DNA of 64,000 nucleotides, taken from the NCBI GenBank assembly GCA_024231905.1, contig JAAEQC010000092.1, positions 1 through 64,000 on the forward strand, given 5' to 3'. The notes under the pieces are model-generated. The model saw only the letters and a program-made list of their open reading frames with translations, made no database searches and had not been told where the DNA came from. The DNA comes from a bacterium. Its GTDB lineage: Bacteria; Krumholzibacteriota; Krumholzibacteriia; LZORAL124-64-63. The position numbers and the translations under genes are program-made. This document shows, in pieces, positions 1 to 8,065 of the stretch. The first letter of the stretch is position 1. Each line of letters opens with the position of its first letter.

Positions 1-1
1 C

Positions 2-133
2 GTCGAGGCCGACAGCTTCATCGAGTGGGATGGTACCAACAGCCAGGGCGGCAAGGTGTCCTCCGGCGTCTACTTCTACCAGGCGCAGATGGGCAACGAC
101 GTTCAGGTGCACAAGATGGCTCTCGTGAAGTAG
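2..133 (+). CDS. C-terminal end of a secreted protein with a FlgD/T9SS-type Ig-like sorting domain (5' end outside window)
   Basis: The window opens inside a reading frame that ends at the TAG at 131-133. The 43 visible residues include WDGTNSQGGKVSSGVYFY and end in KMALVK. This is the typical last part of the FlgD-like Ig fold that closes many secreted proteins of the FCB superphylum: a W-D-G-x-(N/D) turn, a G-x-V-x-S-G-V-Y-F-Y strand, then a basic-hydrophobic tail. The rest of the protein lies upstream, so its function cannot be told. A strong hairpin terminator follows 24 nt after the stop, so this gene ends its transcript. Confidence 0.75.
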   Translation, partial: VEADSFIEWDGTNSQGGKVSSGVYFYQAQMGNDVQVHKMALVK

Positions 134-157
134 TCCTACTTCATTCGGATCCGTCAG

Positions 158-188
158 GGAGCGGCCCTTCGGGGCCGCTCCCGTTTTT
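158..188 (+). terminator. Rho-independent terminator
   Basis: A perfect 10-bp stem, GGAGCGGCCC (158-167) with GGGCCGCTCC (172-181), closes a TTCG tetraloop and is followed by TTTTT at 184-188. It lies just after the stop codon of the partial gene at the window start. Confidence 0.93.
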
Positions 189-491
189 ATCCCGGGACGA
201 CGGTTTCCGGTGCCGCAAAGGAGATCCGCGGGCACGGAAAGGGCGTCGGATAACCGGCGGCGCCCGGGAGAGTGGTTCGTGGTCGACTAAAGGCCCGAAA
301 ACGTGCGGGATTCCGGCAAGCCGAGGTTGACACCGTGCGGAGCCGCTCCCTATATTTCAGAGGTCGAAATCGACCAACCCGCCGGCCGGAACCCAGAGGG
401 GTCCCGCGCGGACATCCGCCGCCAGTCCCACCACCGCGGCGGCAAGTGAACCTGTTGCCGCGACCACGCTTCCGAGGGGGCGCATACCAGT
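189..491. other. Intergenic stretch: promoter and 5' leader only
   Basis: I see no supported gene here. It holds a promoter-like pair at 327-356 and a leader of about 130 nt before the lipoprotein gene at 492. A GC-rich partial inverted repeat (GCCGCC ... GGCGGC) lies around 416-443; I could not tie it to any function. Confidence 0.5.
327..356 (+). promoter_or_regulatory. Candidate sigma-70-type promoter of the lipoprotein operon
   Basis: TTGACA (327-332) is followed after 18 bp by TATATT (351-356): a perfect -35 and a 5/6 -10 in very GC-rich surroundings. Transcription would start near 363, about 130 nt before the ATG at 492. Confidence 0.6.
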
Positions 492-2879
492 ATGAGAAAC
501 AGGCGAGACACCGTATGGGGGCTGTTCGCCGCCGCCGTCCTCATCGTCTTGGTGCTGACGGGTTGCCGGGCCTTCGAGCCCGAGGCCGTGATCGTGAACA
601 AGACACCCGAAACCTACATCATCGGCGCGCCGTCCGAACGAGGCGGTGGATACTATCATTTCCACGTCTACTGGTACGGCTCCGATGAGGACGGCTCGGT
701 CGAGCGGTTCGTCTGGGCCCTGACGGACACGACGATCCAGGACGAGGACGTGCCGGGGGACGAGGAGGACCAGCGCTTCAACCCGGCCCTGGACGCCTCG
801 ACCCTGGAGATCGCCCAGTGGACCACGCGCACCGACTCGATCTTCGATTTCCGCATCGAGCAGGGCGTGCGCCAGTCCGCCGACATGACGCTGCACATGG
901 TCGCCATGGACGACTTCGGGGACTTCGACCGAACGCCGGCCCGCCTGCACTTCTTCAGCAACACCTTGGGCAACCCGATCATCCGTTTTTTCCGGGTCGA
1001 GGGTGACCAGGAGATACCGCTGGCCTTGGGCGCTACCGACACGGTGGGCTTCGCCCGACGCTATACCATCGGCTGGTCGGGCGAGAGCCCCAACATCCGC
1101 GGCTACAGCGCCGAGGCCCTGGCGTTGGTGGACACGGTCTTCCCCTACGACGATGGCCTGTTCGGCTTCAAGTGGCGCCTCCTGGGCGACGTGGCCGCTC
1201 CCTGCAACCCGTCCCTGGAGGACTGCTGGAACCCGCGCCTGTTCAACGAGGCTGCCGGTGACAGCTTCTCCTACTTCGCCGACCTCACGAGCCTGACCTT
1301 CGAGAACGGCACCGGACTACCCCATCCGTCCAACCCGTTCCTGCGGCTGCTGCCCAGTGGCGGCGTCACTCTGCGAGTCAATTCCATCGACGTGGCGGGG
1401 GTGGAGGTCGCCGAATTCCGGCGCGAGCTGAAGTTCGTGGTGAACTACGACCCGGAGACGATCATCCTCAACAACGAGACCGACTGGGAACATCCTTCGG
1501 ATCCGGAGATCTACCCCTATTATATCCTGCTGAACGACCCGGCCCAGGTGCACCATCCCTTCACCGCGGGTGACACCATCCCGGATCGCACCTACGTGGT
1601 GGTCAAGGCCCTCGGGCGCGATGATCCGCGCGACGAGACCTACCGTGCGGGCTTCCAGCTGGCGCTGCCCGGCTTCGTGGAAGGATTCCGGCGCAGTCTC
1701 ACCGGTGGCGTCTTCGAATTCAAGACGGGTTCCAGCGTGCACGACAGTATCCCCACCTGGGGTCCCGTGGCCGAGGACGGCTGGTACGCCGACACCCTGG
1801 GCTTCATGGTGGCGCCGCGCTCGGACTACGTCTTCAACATGGCGGCCATCGACGAACACCTGCGCCGCGACGGTACGGCGGCCCAGTTGGGATTCTCGGC
1901 CGGCCGCGAGCCCTGCGTCCAGTGCATCGAACTTTTGCCCAACCGCAGCGAGCCTTCGGCCTTCACGCCGTCTCTCGCCTGCTTTGATTCGACCGTTTCC
2001 GGGCATGCCTGCATGGATGGCAGCCGGGTGGAGTACGCGGTATCGAGTGCGACTCTGGCGCCCCCTGGCCAATTGACGAGGACCGGCACCAAATGGCTGG
2101 CCATCGACCGCAGCACCCTGTCCGGTGCGCGTGTGGTGGATTCCCAGGCCGAGGTCAGGGCCGACGAATACGGTATCGAAGCCACGCGTTTCACCCTCAT
2201 CGCCCTCCTGCACGGACAGGATGACCCGGAAGAGGCCTGGTCCGAAATCCAGTGGCGCACCCTGGCCTGGCGTTACCAGGTGGACTATGAGTGCGATCCC
2301 CTCAACACGATCCAGGACGGCGACGGCTCTGATTCCATCGACCGCATCACCTGGTCCGCGACCGAGACCCAGGAGGATGGCGACGGCCTCTACGTCACCC
2401 CCGATGGCCTGTGGCGCGTATCCATCCAGATCTACGTCCCGTCCGACATGCTTTCGCTGCCACCGGCGTTCTTCTACAACTGGGTGCTGATGGGCGCGAC
2501 CTTGGCCGACGGGGACGCGGAGATTGCCGACAAGCTGTGGAATATCCTGATCCGCCAGCTCGGTGACGGCGAGATCCAGGCGGTGGCCCTGGATCAGACC
2601 CATCTCGACTCCTATTCGGGTCTCGCCCCCCGGCCCTACTTGTACAACTATTTCCGGGGCGTACGGCCGTCCGTGGCCACGCCGCCGCCGGACAAGAATT
2701 GGCGGTCCGCCGACCTCTTCGTCTCGGGCGTGACCGACCGCGCGGGCTCGCTCGACCTGAGCGCCTTCGCCATGGAGAGCCAGGGCGGAGTGCCCGTCAA
2801 GAAGCTCTTCCGTATCACGGCCATCGCGGGCGGGGGTGACGTGGTGGACTGCAACACGCCACCGCCGAGCACGAAGTAA
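492..2879 (+). CDS. Large hypothetical lipoprotein (795 aa)
   Basis: I do not recognise a specific family. The N-terminus has a basic start, a hydrophobic helix and the lipobox LTGC (Cys about residue 25), so the protein is predicted to be exported and lipid-anchored. The region just after the lipobox reads HFHVYWYGSDEDGSVERFVW, an Ig/fibronectin-like beta-sandwich signature (W-x-G-x-D-x-D-G-x-V). The next gene has a related segment, so the two are probably paralogues. No catalytic motif is evident in the rest, which looks beta-rich. The ATG at 492 follows GAGGGGGCG about 9 nt upstream. The gene starts a likely three-gene operon running to the terminator at 7903. A surface or cell-envelope structural or binding role is only a guess. 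Confidence 0.8.
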   Translation: MRNRRDTVWGLFAAAVLIVLVLTGCRAFEPEAVIVNKTPETYIIGAPSERGGGYYHFHVYWYGSDEDGSVERFVWALTDTTIQDEDVPGDEEDQRFNPALDASTLEIAQWTTRTDSIFDFRIEQGVRQSADMTLHMVAMDDFGDFDRTPARLHFFSNTLGNPIIRFFRVEGDQEIPLALGATDTVGFARRYTIGWSGESPNIRGYSAEALALVDTVFPYDDGLFGFKWRLLGDVAAPCNPSLEDCWNPRLFNEAAGDSFSYFADLTSLTFENGTGLPHPSNPFLRLLPSGGVTLRVNSIDVAGVEVAEFRRELKFVVNYDPETIILNNETDWEHPSDPEIYPYYILLNDPAQVHHPFTAGDTIPDRTYVVVKALGRDDPRDETYRAGFQLALPGFVEGFRRSLTGGVFEFKTGSSVHDSIPTWGPVAEDGWYADTLGFMVAPRSDYVFNMAAIDEHLRRDGTAAQLGFSAGREPCVQCIELLPNRSEPSAFTPSLACFDSTVSGHACMDGSRVEYAVSSATLAPPGQLTRTGTKWLAIDRSTLSGARVVDSQAEVRADEYGIEATRFTLIALLHGQDDPEEAWSEIQWRTLAWRYQVDYECDPLNTIQDGDGSDSIDRITWSATETQEDGDGLYVTPDGLWRVSIQIYVPSDMLSLPPAFFYNWVLMGATLADGDAEIADKLWNILIRQLGDGEIQAVALDQTHLDSYSGLAPRPYLYNYFRGVRPSVATPPPDKNWRSADLFVSGVTDRAGSLDLSAFAMESQGGVPVKKLFRITAIAGGGDVVDCNTPPPSTK

Positions 2880-2937
2880 CGGGGCGCGAGCGACGTTCGG
2901 AACCGGCGACCAGAACGAGGAAACGAGGAGTGACGAC

Positions 2938-5451
2938 ATGACCACGCGTGCATCGATACTGGTGGCGGCCTGCCTGCTGCTGGTCGCCGCCGGATGTTCG
3001 ACCGATACGGAACTCGGCGGAGTGCGGGTGCCTAACGCCAACCCGGACACGCGGATCACCGGTCAGCCGCCGACCCTCCTGGAAGCGGCCTTCGAGGTCC
3101 GCTTCTACTGGACGGGCACGGATCCCGACGGGCGGATCGCCGGCTACCAATGGAAGATCAGCGACAACGGAGTTGACGGCATCAGCGCTCGTGACACCCT
3201 GACGGTCGATCCGCTCACGGGCGCCGTGGTCAACCCCTGGCGCTACACGACCCGCACCGACTCGATCTTCGTGGTGCTGGCCGATCAACCGGGTTTCCCG
3301 GGGGACAATCCTGCCGATCCCCGGAGCTTCCGTTCGCATACGCTCTTTGTGCGGACCGTGGACGAGGACGGCGCCGTGGACCCGACACCGGCCCACATCA
3401 GCTTCACCTCCACGACCATCGTGCCTTCGGCGCGCGTGGAGTATCCCCGGTTGGACCCCGGGGAGGCGCAGCGGGCCCCGCGCACCATCAACATCGGCTG
3501 GTCGGGCTACGACGAGGATTTCGCCCAGCACACGCCCACGCGGGCGCGCTACCTGTGGATCGACGCTGTGGCTTCCGACGGCACCGTGGTCGATCTGTGG
3601 GATCGGTACCGGACCTACTACGAGGAGTTGATCGATTTCGACTCGCCGGATTGGTCGCCGTGGCTGGAATACGAACCCGACGAGGTGGACCGCCGGGCTT
3701 CTTTCGACGGCAACGAACCCGGTGAGGTCTTCCTGTTCGCGGTCCAGGTGGCCGACACGGCCGGCGCGGTGAGCGTGGGCCGGGGCTACCAGACCCAGGT
3801 GGGCAACCTCTTCGTGGCCGACGGTTTCCAGCCCTTGATCACCATGGTGGATCCGTTCCTGGCCGACGTGGGCAACAACACGTTCCTGCAGATCGCCGCC
3901 GGGCAGCCGTTGAACTTCTCCTGGACCGTGGACGCTTCCTCCTATAACGGCAACATCATCTCCATGCAGCACGGCTGGGATCTGCTCTCCCCGGACGATC
4001 CGCCGGACGATCCCCGTTGGTCGGTACCTCCCGGCACGGCGGATATCAACCGCTTCGCAGCGGAACAGTCGTTCCAGAACGGCGCCCACACCTTCTGGTT
4101 GCGGGTCATCGACGACTCCAACCAGACGACGATCTTCCAGGTCAACCTGGAGGTCATCGAGTACGTGGACTACGCGGAGCAGGCCGACCTTGTGGTCATC
4201 GACCAGGTCGTGGACAGCAACAACCAGGTCTGGCCGGATTGCCACGGCGATTATCGGGACCAGGGTGTCCACCGGAACGCCTTCTGGCAGTTCCTGGAGA
4301 ACGGGCCCGGCGGCGTGGACGGACTGGTCTGGGACGCGAACGACGGCGATCTGCTCACGCACTCGAGCGTCATCACCTATGCGGACATCGTCGGCTACAA
4401 GGCGCTCATGGTCTATGCCCGCTACGGTTCGACCCAGAGCATGTTCTCCCAGTTCCGTCCCACCCAGACGGCGGACCGCTTCGTCTGGCTCACTCCGTAC
4501 CAGGAACGGGGCGGCAACCTCTTCCTCGTCGGTGCCTACTCCATGGCGTCATTCCTGCGCCACGAGCAGACGGTGTACATGACGCCGGTGGTCTTCACAT
4601 CCAACGAGGAGAACTGGACCGCGCCCAACGGCACCTCCTACAAGACCGGCTTCGGGACCAAGGAACTGCCCAACGGCACGGACGTGCTTCGCGGGCCTCT
4701 CATGTACCCGTATGCGGTGGCCGGCATCGCGAACCTGGACTGGACCTCGCCCTCGAACATGAAGATCTATTCGGTCCACCAGACGCCCGCGAGTCTCGAG
4801 CGCCGTGCGGATTGCGTCGGGTTGAAGGGTGTCGTCCTGGATCCCGATTTCAGGGACGAGCACGCCATCGGCCCGGGTGTCGTTTCCGATACGGTCATGA
4901 CCGAATCCTGCATCGATTTCCGGGACGAGAGATTCGATGTGCCTGATTTGCCCATCGTGACCAACCGGTTCCTGTGGCGATTCGACGAGTTCATCGACGA
5001 GAACCTCAGTCCGCGGTCCGGACAGGTGAACCAGCAGGCCTGCGAGGAAACCACGTCTCCCACGGGTATGTGCGTCGAGCCCATGTGGCGCGGTTACGCC
5101 CGTTTCGATTGGTTGCGTGAGTACAAGCGCGCCAACGGCGAGCCCAACTGGCCGGAGAGCTACATGCCGGTCCCCGTCGAGGAACTCGCGAGTGCCCTGA
5201 GTGAAACCTGCGGCGCCTGGGCTTTGGGAAGTTGGGAAGGCGAGGACGGCGAAGTCCTGAGCCGCGGCTCGGCCCAGACCAACGGCCTCGTCTTCGGCTA
5301 CTTCTCCTACAAGTTCGCCATGGACAAGGAAAGCCAGGCGGCCGACGTGTACTGGGGCTTCGATCCTTACCGCTTCAATCACGAGAAGATGAAGAAGGCC
5401 ATCCGTTGGGTCCTGAGCGACCACTTCAACCTGACGGTGTTGCCCGACTAG
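2938..5451 (+). CDS. Large hypothetical lipoprotein, partly paralogous to the preceding gene (837 aa)
   Basis: The frame is open from further upstream, but the ATG at 2938 has GAGGAG just ahead and begins a clean lipoprotein signal ending in VAAGC (Cys about residue 20). The N-terminal part repeats the Ig-like pattern of the upstream gene (FEVRFYWTGTDPDGRIAGYQW) and the phrase RTDSIF. Further Ig-like blocks follow to about residue 400. From about 415 the sequence changes (ADLVVIDQVVDSNN, then GYKALMVYARYG and RGGNLFLVGAYS). This alpha/beta-looking stretch resembles the GATase-like domains of large envelope proteins, but I see no clear Cys-His-Glu triad. Function unknown. It lies 58 nt after the previous gene and before an Asp-box protein; the three are probably co-expressed. 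Confidence 0.8.
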   Translation: MTTRASILVAACLLLVAAGCSTDTELGGVRVPNANPDTRITGQPPTLLEAAFEVRFYWTGTDPDGRIAGYQWKISDNGVDGISARDTLTVDPLTGAVVNPWRYTTRTDSIFVVLADQPGFPGDNPADPRSFRSHTLFVRTVDEDGAVDPTPAHISFTSTTIVPSARVEYPRLDPGEAQRAPRTINIGWSGYDEDFAQHTPTRARYLWIDAVASDGTVVDLWDRYRTYYEELIDFDSPDWSPWLEYEPDEVDRRASFDGNEPGEVFLFAVQVADTAGAVSVGRGYQTQVGNLFVADGFQPLITMVDPFLADVGNNTFLQIAAGQPLNFSWTVDASSYNGNIISMQHGWDLLSPDDPPDDPRWSVPPGTADINRFAAEQSFQNGAHTFWLRVIDDSNQTTIFQVNLEVIEYVDYAEQADLVVIDQVVDSNNQVWPDCHGDYRDQGVHRNAFWQFLENGPGGVDGLVWDANDGDLLTHSSVITYADIVGYKALMVYARYGSTQSMFSQFRPTQTADRFVWLTPYQERGGNLFLVGAYSMASFLRHEQTVYMTPVVFTSNEENWTAPNGTSYKTGFGTKELPNGTDVLRGPLMYPYAVAGIANLDWTSPSNMKIYSVHQTPASLERRADCVGLKGVVLDPDFRDEHAIGPGVVSDTVMTESCIDFRDERFDVPDLPIVTNRFLWRFDEFIDENLSPRSGQVNQQACEETTSPTGMCVEPMWRGYARFDWLREYKRANGEPNWPESYMPVPVEELASALSETCGAWALGSWEGEDGEVLSRGSAQTNGLVFGYFSYKFAMDKESQAADVYWGFDPYRFNHEKMKKAIRWVLSDHFNLTVLPD

Positions 5452-5568
5452 CAAGACCGGCGGGACGGCCGCGACGCCTCCCGCCAGGAACCGGGGTGCG
5501 GTGCGCGGAACGCGCCGCACCCGTGACGATTCGATTTCTGGACAAGGTAACCGGGGAGCGCTCTGGAC

Positions 5569-7884
5569 ATGCGAACCATGCGGTATGCGATCATCCTTTC
5601 CCTGCTGGTCTTCGTGGCCGTTCCGGCGGCCGCCCAGACCCCGCCGGCGGCCTGCGCGGCGGACTCCCTCTATCTCTTCTCGCCGGACGAAATCGACATC
5701 CGGTTGCAGGAGCGGGGACGCGTGGGCGTGACTCTGAGCTGGCCGACTCTCGACCTGCTCCAATCCACGTGCTTCACGTTGCGGGGCGCCGACACCCTGA
5801 ATATCGACACGAGCGTGGACGGCGGCTTCGGCGATCGGGTCGATCGCCTGCTGCGTTTCACCGTCAGTGGCGACGGCGACGTGGGAGCGGCGCAGGTCGA
5901 TCCCCTGTACCTGAATTGGCGCAACGAAGGGCCTTCGACCTACGGGAACCTGGCCGGTTCCATCAACCTGACCAACAACGGCGGACTCCTGAACTGGGAC
6001 CAGAGCGCCGGAGGTTGGGTCCAGATCAACGATGGCTTCCCGCGCTACTGGCGCCAGACCAACGTGGTGGCCCTGGCCGCCTTCTCGCGGACGAACATCT
6101 ATGCGGCCATCACCTCCGGCAGCGCCCCGGGCGTGTCCCCTGAGGGACTCTACCACTACTTCGGCGGCACCTGGACCCGCCTGGCCCCGGATACCTTCGA
6201 TGAGTCGATCCTCATCTCGGACATTGTCGTCGACGATACCGACGCCAACAATGTGGCCGTGGCCACCGAGCGCTACGGACTCTTCGTGAGCACCGACGGT
6301 GGCGGCACGTTCACCCAGTACACCTCGGAATTCGATGCGGGGTTCCCATCGGCTTCGCCGTACCGGGTCGATGCGGTCGACTGGACCGGGGGGCGTCTCA
6401 TCACATCCCTCGCCGATTTCGGCGTCTTCATCTCGACGAACGCCGGTTCCGCCTGGACGCGATCGCCATTCGTGGTGCCCCACGACCTGGACGCACAAGT
6501 CTACGTGGATATCCAGCCGACGGTGTCCTCGTTCACGGTGGATCCCACGGACCAGGATCACATCCTCGCCGCACTCCTGTTTCACGGACTGTATGAATCC
6601 ATGGACGGTGGCGCGACGTGGACCGACCTCTACGGCGACCTGGTCGTCCCGGACGATGGCGATCCGGTGGAAAGCGGCGCCTGGGTGACCAACGGGCTCT
6701 CGGTGACCGTGAACCCGCTCGATCCCCAGGTCATGGTGCTGGCCGTGGCGCAGGTGGGACTCTTCCGGACCGCCAACGGCGGCGCGAACTGGGTTCGGGT
6801 CGGCGAGGGCGTTCAGCCTGCCAACCTGGGTTTGTTGCGCCGATCGCTGACCCGTTTCGTGGACGACGTTCCAGGCCGCGTGATAGCGGTGGAGGACGAG
6901 TGGAGCATCCTCGTGAGCGATGACGCGGGCCTGACCTGGAACCATATGACGACCCAGCCCCTGCTGAGCCAGAACCTTGCCCTGCACGTTCTTGACGACG
7001 GCAGCGGCGATTTCCTGGTGGGCAGTTGGGGTGGCGGCACCTTCGAAGCGGGCACGACCCTGCATCTGAGCGACACCTACAGTTCGGGGACTTCCTTGGA
7101 ACTACGGGAACTGGACCTGGGCCTGGATGTCACCTTCGCCGGGGGCACGCTCGCCGAGGATGAAGCCTTCGATCTGGTCTGCCAGACCTACCAGGGCTGG
7201 GCCGTGTGGCGTTCTACGGGCGACGATTCCGACGACATGACCCTCGTCGGGCTCTACGACCGGGTCAATCCCGAGGCCTGCATCGAGGGTTACTGCGGCA
7301 ATATCAACTTCGAGCCGGTGGCCTCCTGCTTCGCTGCCAAGCGTGCCGCGTGCTTCGACTTTTCGACACAGGACACGGTGCGGTTCTTCGACGAGGAGAT
7401 CTACAACGGATTCGCCTACTACTACGCAGTGAGCGCCTTCGACTACGGCAACACGGCGTTGCTGGCGCCGGCGAACAACACGAACACGCTGCTCTTCTCT
7501 CCCCGTTGGGACGAGGACGCGCAGTCCGTGTTCGACGGTCCGGGCAATCGGAAATTCGAGCGGATCACTTTCTCTGCAGCCGCCACGCAACGGGACGAGG
7601 AGATCTTCGTCTACCCGAACCCTTTGCGGAACGATGCCGGCCTGCCGGGCGAGGAGGGTCAGACGGTCGTATTCACGAACCTGCCGCCGGACTCGCACAT
7701 CCGGGTGTTCACCACCGCCGGTGACGACGTGGCCGACCTGCCGTCGGACCTGCAGGAGGGCGGCCAGATCCGCTGGCGGACCGTGAACCACGACCAGGAA
7801 CCGGTGGCTCCGGGCGTGTACCTCTACAAGGTCATCATGCCTGAGCGCGATGCCTACTGGGGCCGCCTTGTCGTAATCCGCTGA
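5569..7884 (+). CDS. Secreted Asp-box (BNR/sortilin-like) repeat protein with C-terminal FlgD/T9SS-type sorting domain
   Basis: A signal peptide (MRYAIILSLLVFVAVPAAAQ) is followed by a beta-propeller-like region with at least five Asp-box motifs: VSTDGGGTF, ISTNAGSAW, ESMDGGATW, RTANGGANW and VSDDAGLTW. Such repeats occur in sialidases, VPS10/sortilin-like propellers and photosystem-assembly YCF48-type proteins; no sialidase catalytic residues were identified. The last 85 residues (YPNPLRNDAG ... GVYLYKVIMP ... LVVIR) form the FlgD-like Ig domain used for surface export or anchoring in FCB bacteria. Start could be the ATG at 5569 or the in-frame ATG at 5578. The gene is followed by a strong terminator. 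Likely extracellular; ligand unknown. Confidence 0.82.
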   Translation: MRTMRYAIILSLLVFVAVPAAAQTPPAACAADSLYLFSPDEIDIRLQERGRVGVTLSWPTLDLLQSTCFTLRGADTLNIDTSVDGGFGDRVDRLLRFTVSGDGDVGAAQVDPLYLNWRNEGPSTYGNLAGSINLTNNGGLLNWDQSAGGWVQINDGFPRYWRQTNVVALAAFSRTNIYAAITSGSAPGVSPEGLYHYFGGTWTRLAPDTFDESILISDIVVDDTDANNVAVATERYGLFVSTDGGGTFTQYTSEFDAGFPSASPYRVDAVDWTGGRLITSLADFGVFISTNAGSAWTRSPFVVPHDLDAQVYVDIQPTVSSFTVDPTDQDHILAALLFHGLYESMDGGATWTDLYGDLVVPDDGDPVESGAWVTNGLSVTVNPLDPQVMVLAVAQVGLFRTANGGANWVRVGEGVQPANLGLLRRSLTRFVDDVPGRVIAVEDEWSILVSDDAGLTWNHMTTQPLLSQNLALHVLDDGSGDFLVGSWGGGTFEAGTTLHLSDTYSSGTSLELRELDLGLDVTFAGGTLAEDEAFDLVCQTYQGWAVWRSTGDDSDDMTLVGLYDRVNPEACIEGYCGNINFEPVASCFAAKRAACFDFSTQDTVRFFDEEIYNGFAYYYAVSAFDYGNTALLAPANNTNTLLFSPRWDEDAQSVFDGPGNRKFERITFSAAATQRDEEIFVYPNPLRNDAGLPGEEGQTVVFTNLPPDSHIRVFTTAGDDVADLPSDLQEGGQIRWRTVNHDQEPVAPGVYLYKVIMPERDAYWGRLVVIR

Positions 7885-7902
7885 CCGGGCGACAGAGTCC
7901 CC

Positions 7903-7935
7903 GCGGGGCGCGGCTGCGGCCGCGCCCCGCTTTTT
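7903..7935 (+). terminator. Rho-independent terminator after the Asp-box protein
   Basis: A perfect 12-bp GC stem (7903-7914 with 7919-7930) around a TGCG loop is followed directly by TTTTT (7931-7935). Confidence 0.95.
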
Positions 7936-7943
7936 GCGTATTT

Positions 7944-7977
7944 TTGACTGTTGATAGTTCCCGCGGATGATTAGATT
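7944..7977 (+). promoter_or_regulatory. Candidate promoter of ppdK
   Basis: An AT-rich island after the terminator holds TTGACT (7944), TTGATA (7951) and TAGATT (7972-7977). No pair has ideal spacing: 15 bp from TTGATA to TAGATT. The assignment is therefore tentative, but TAGATT is also the -10 of the purD promoter in this window. Confidence 0.35.
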
Positions 7978-8065
7978 TGACCCATGTGGACGTGCGCCGG
8001 CACCGGCCCCGTGGAGGACCGGTATGTATCGACGTGAGTCACCCCATTAACCCCATGGAGGAATC

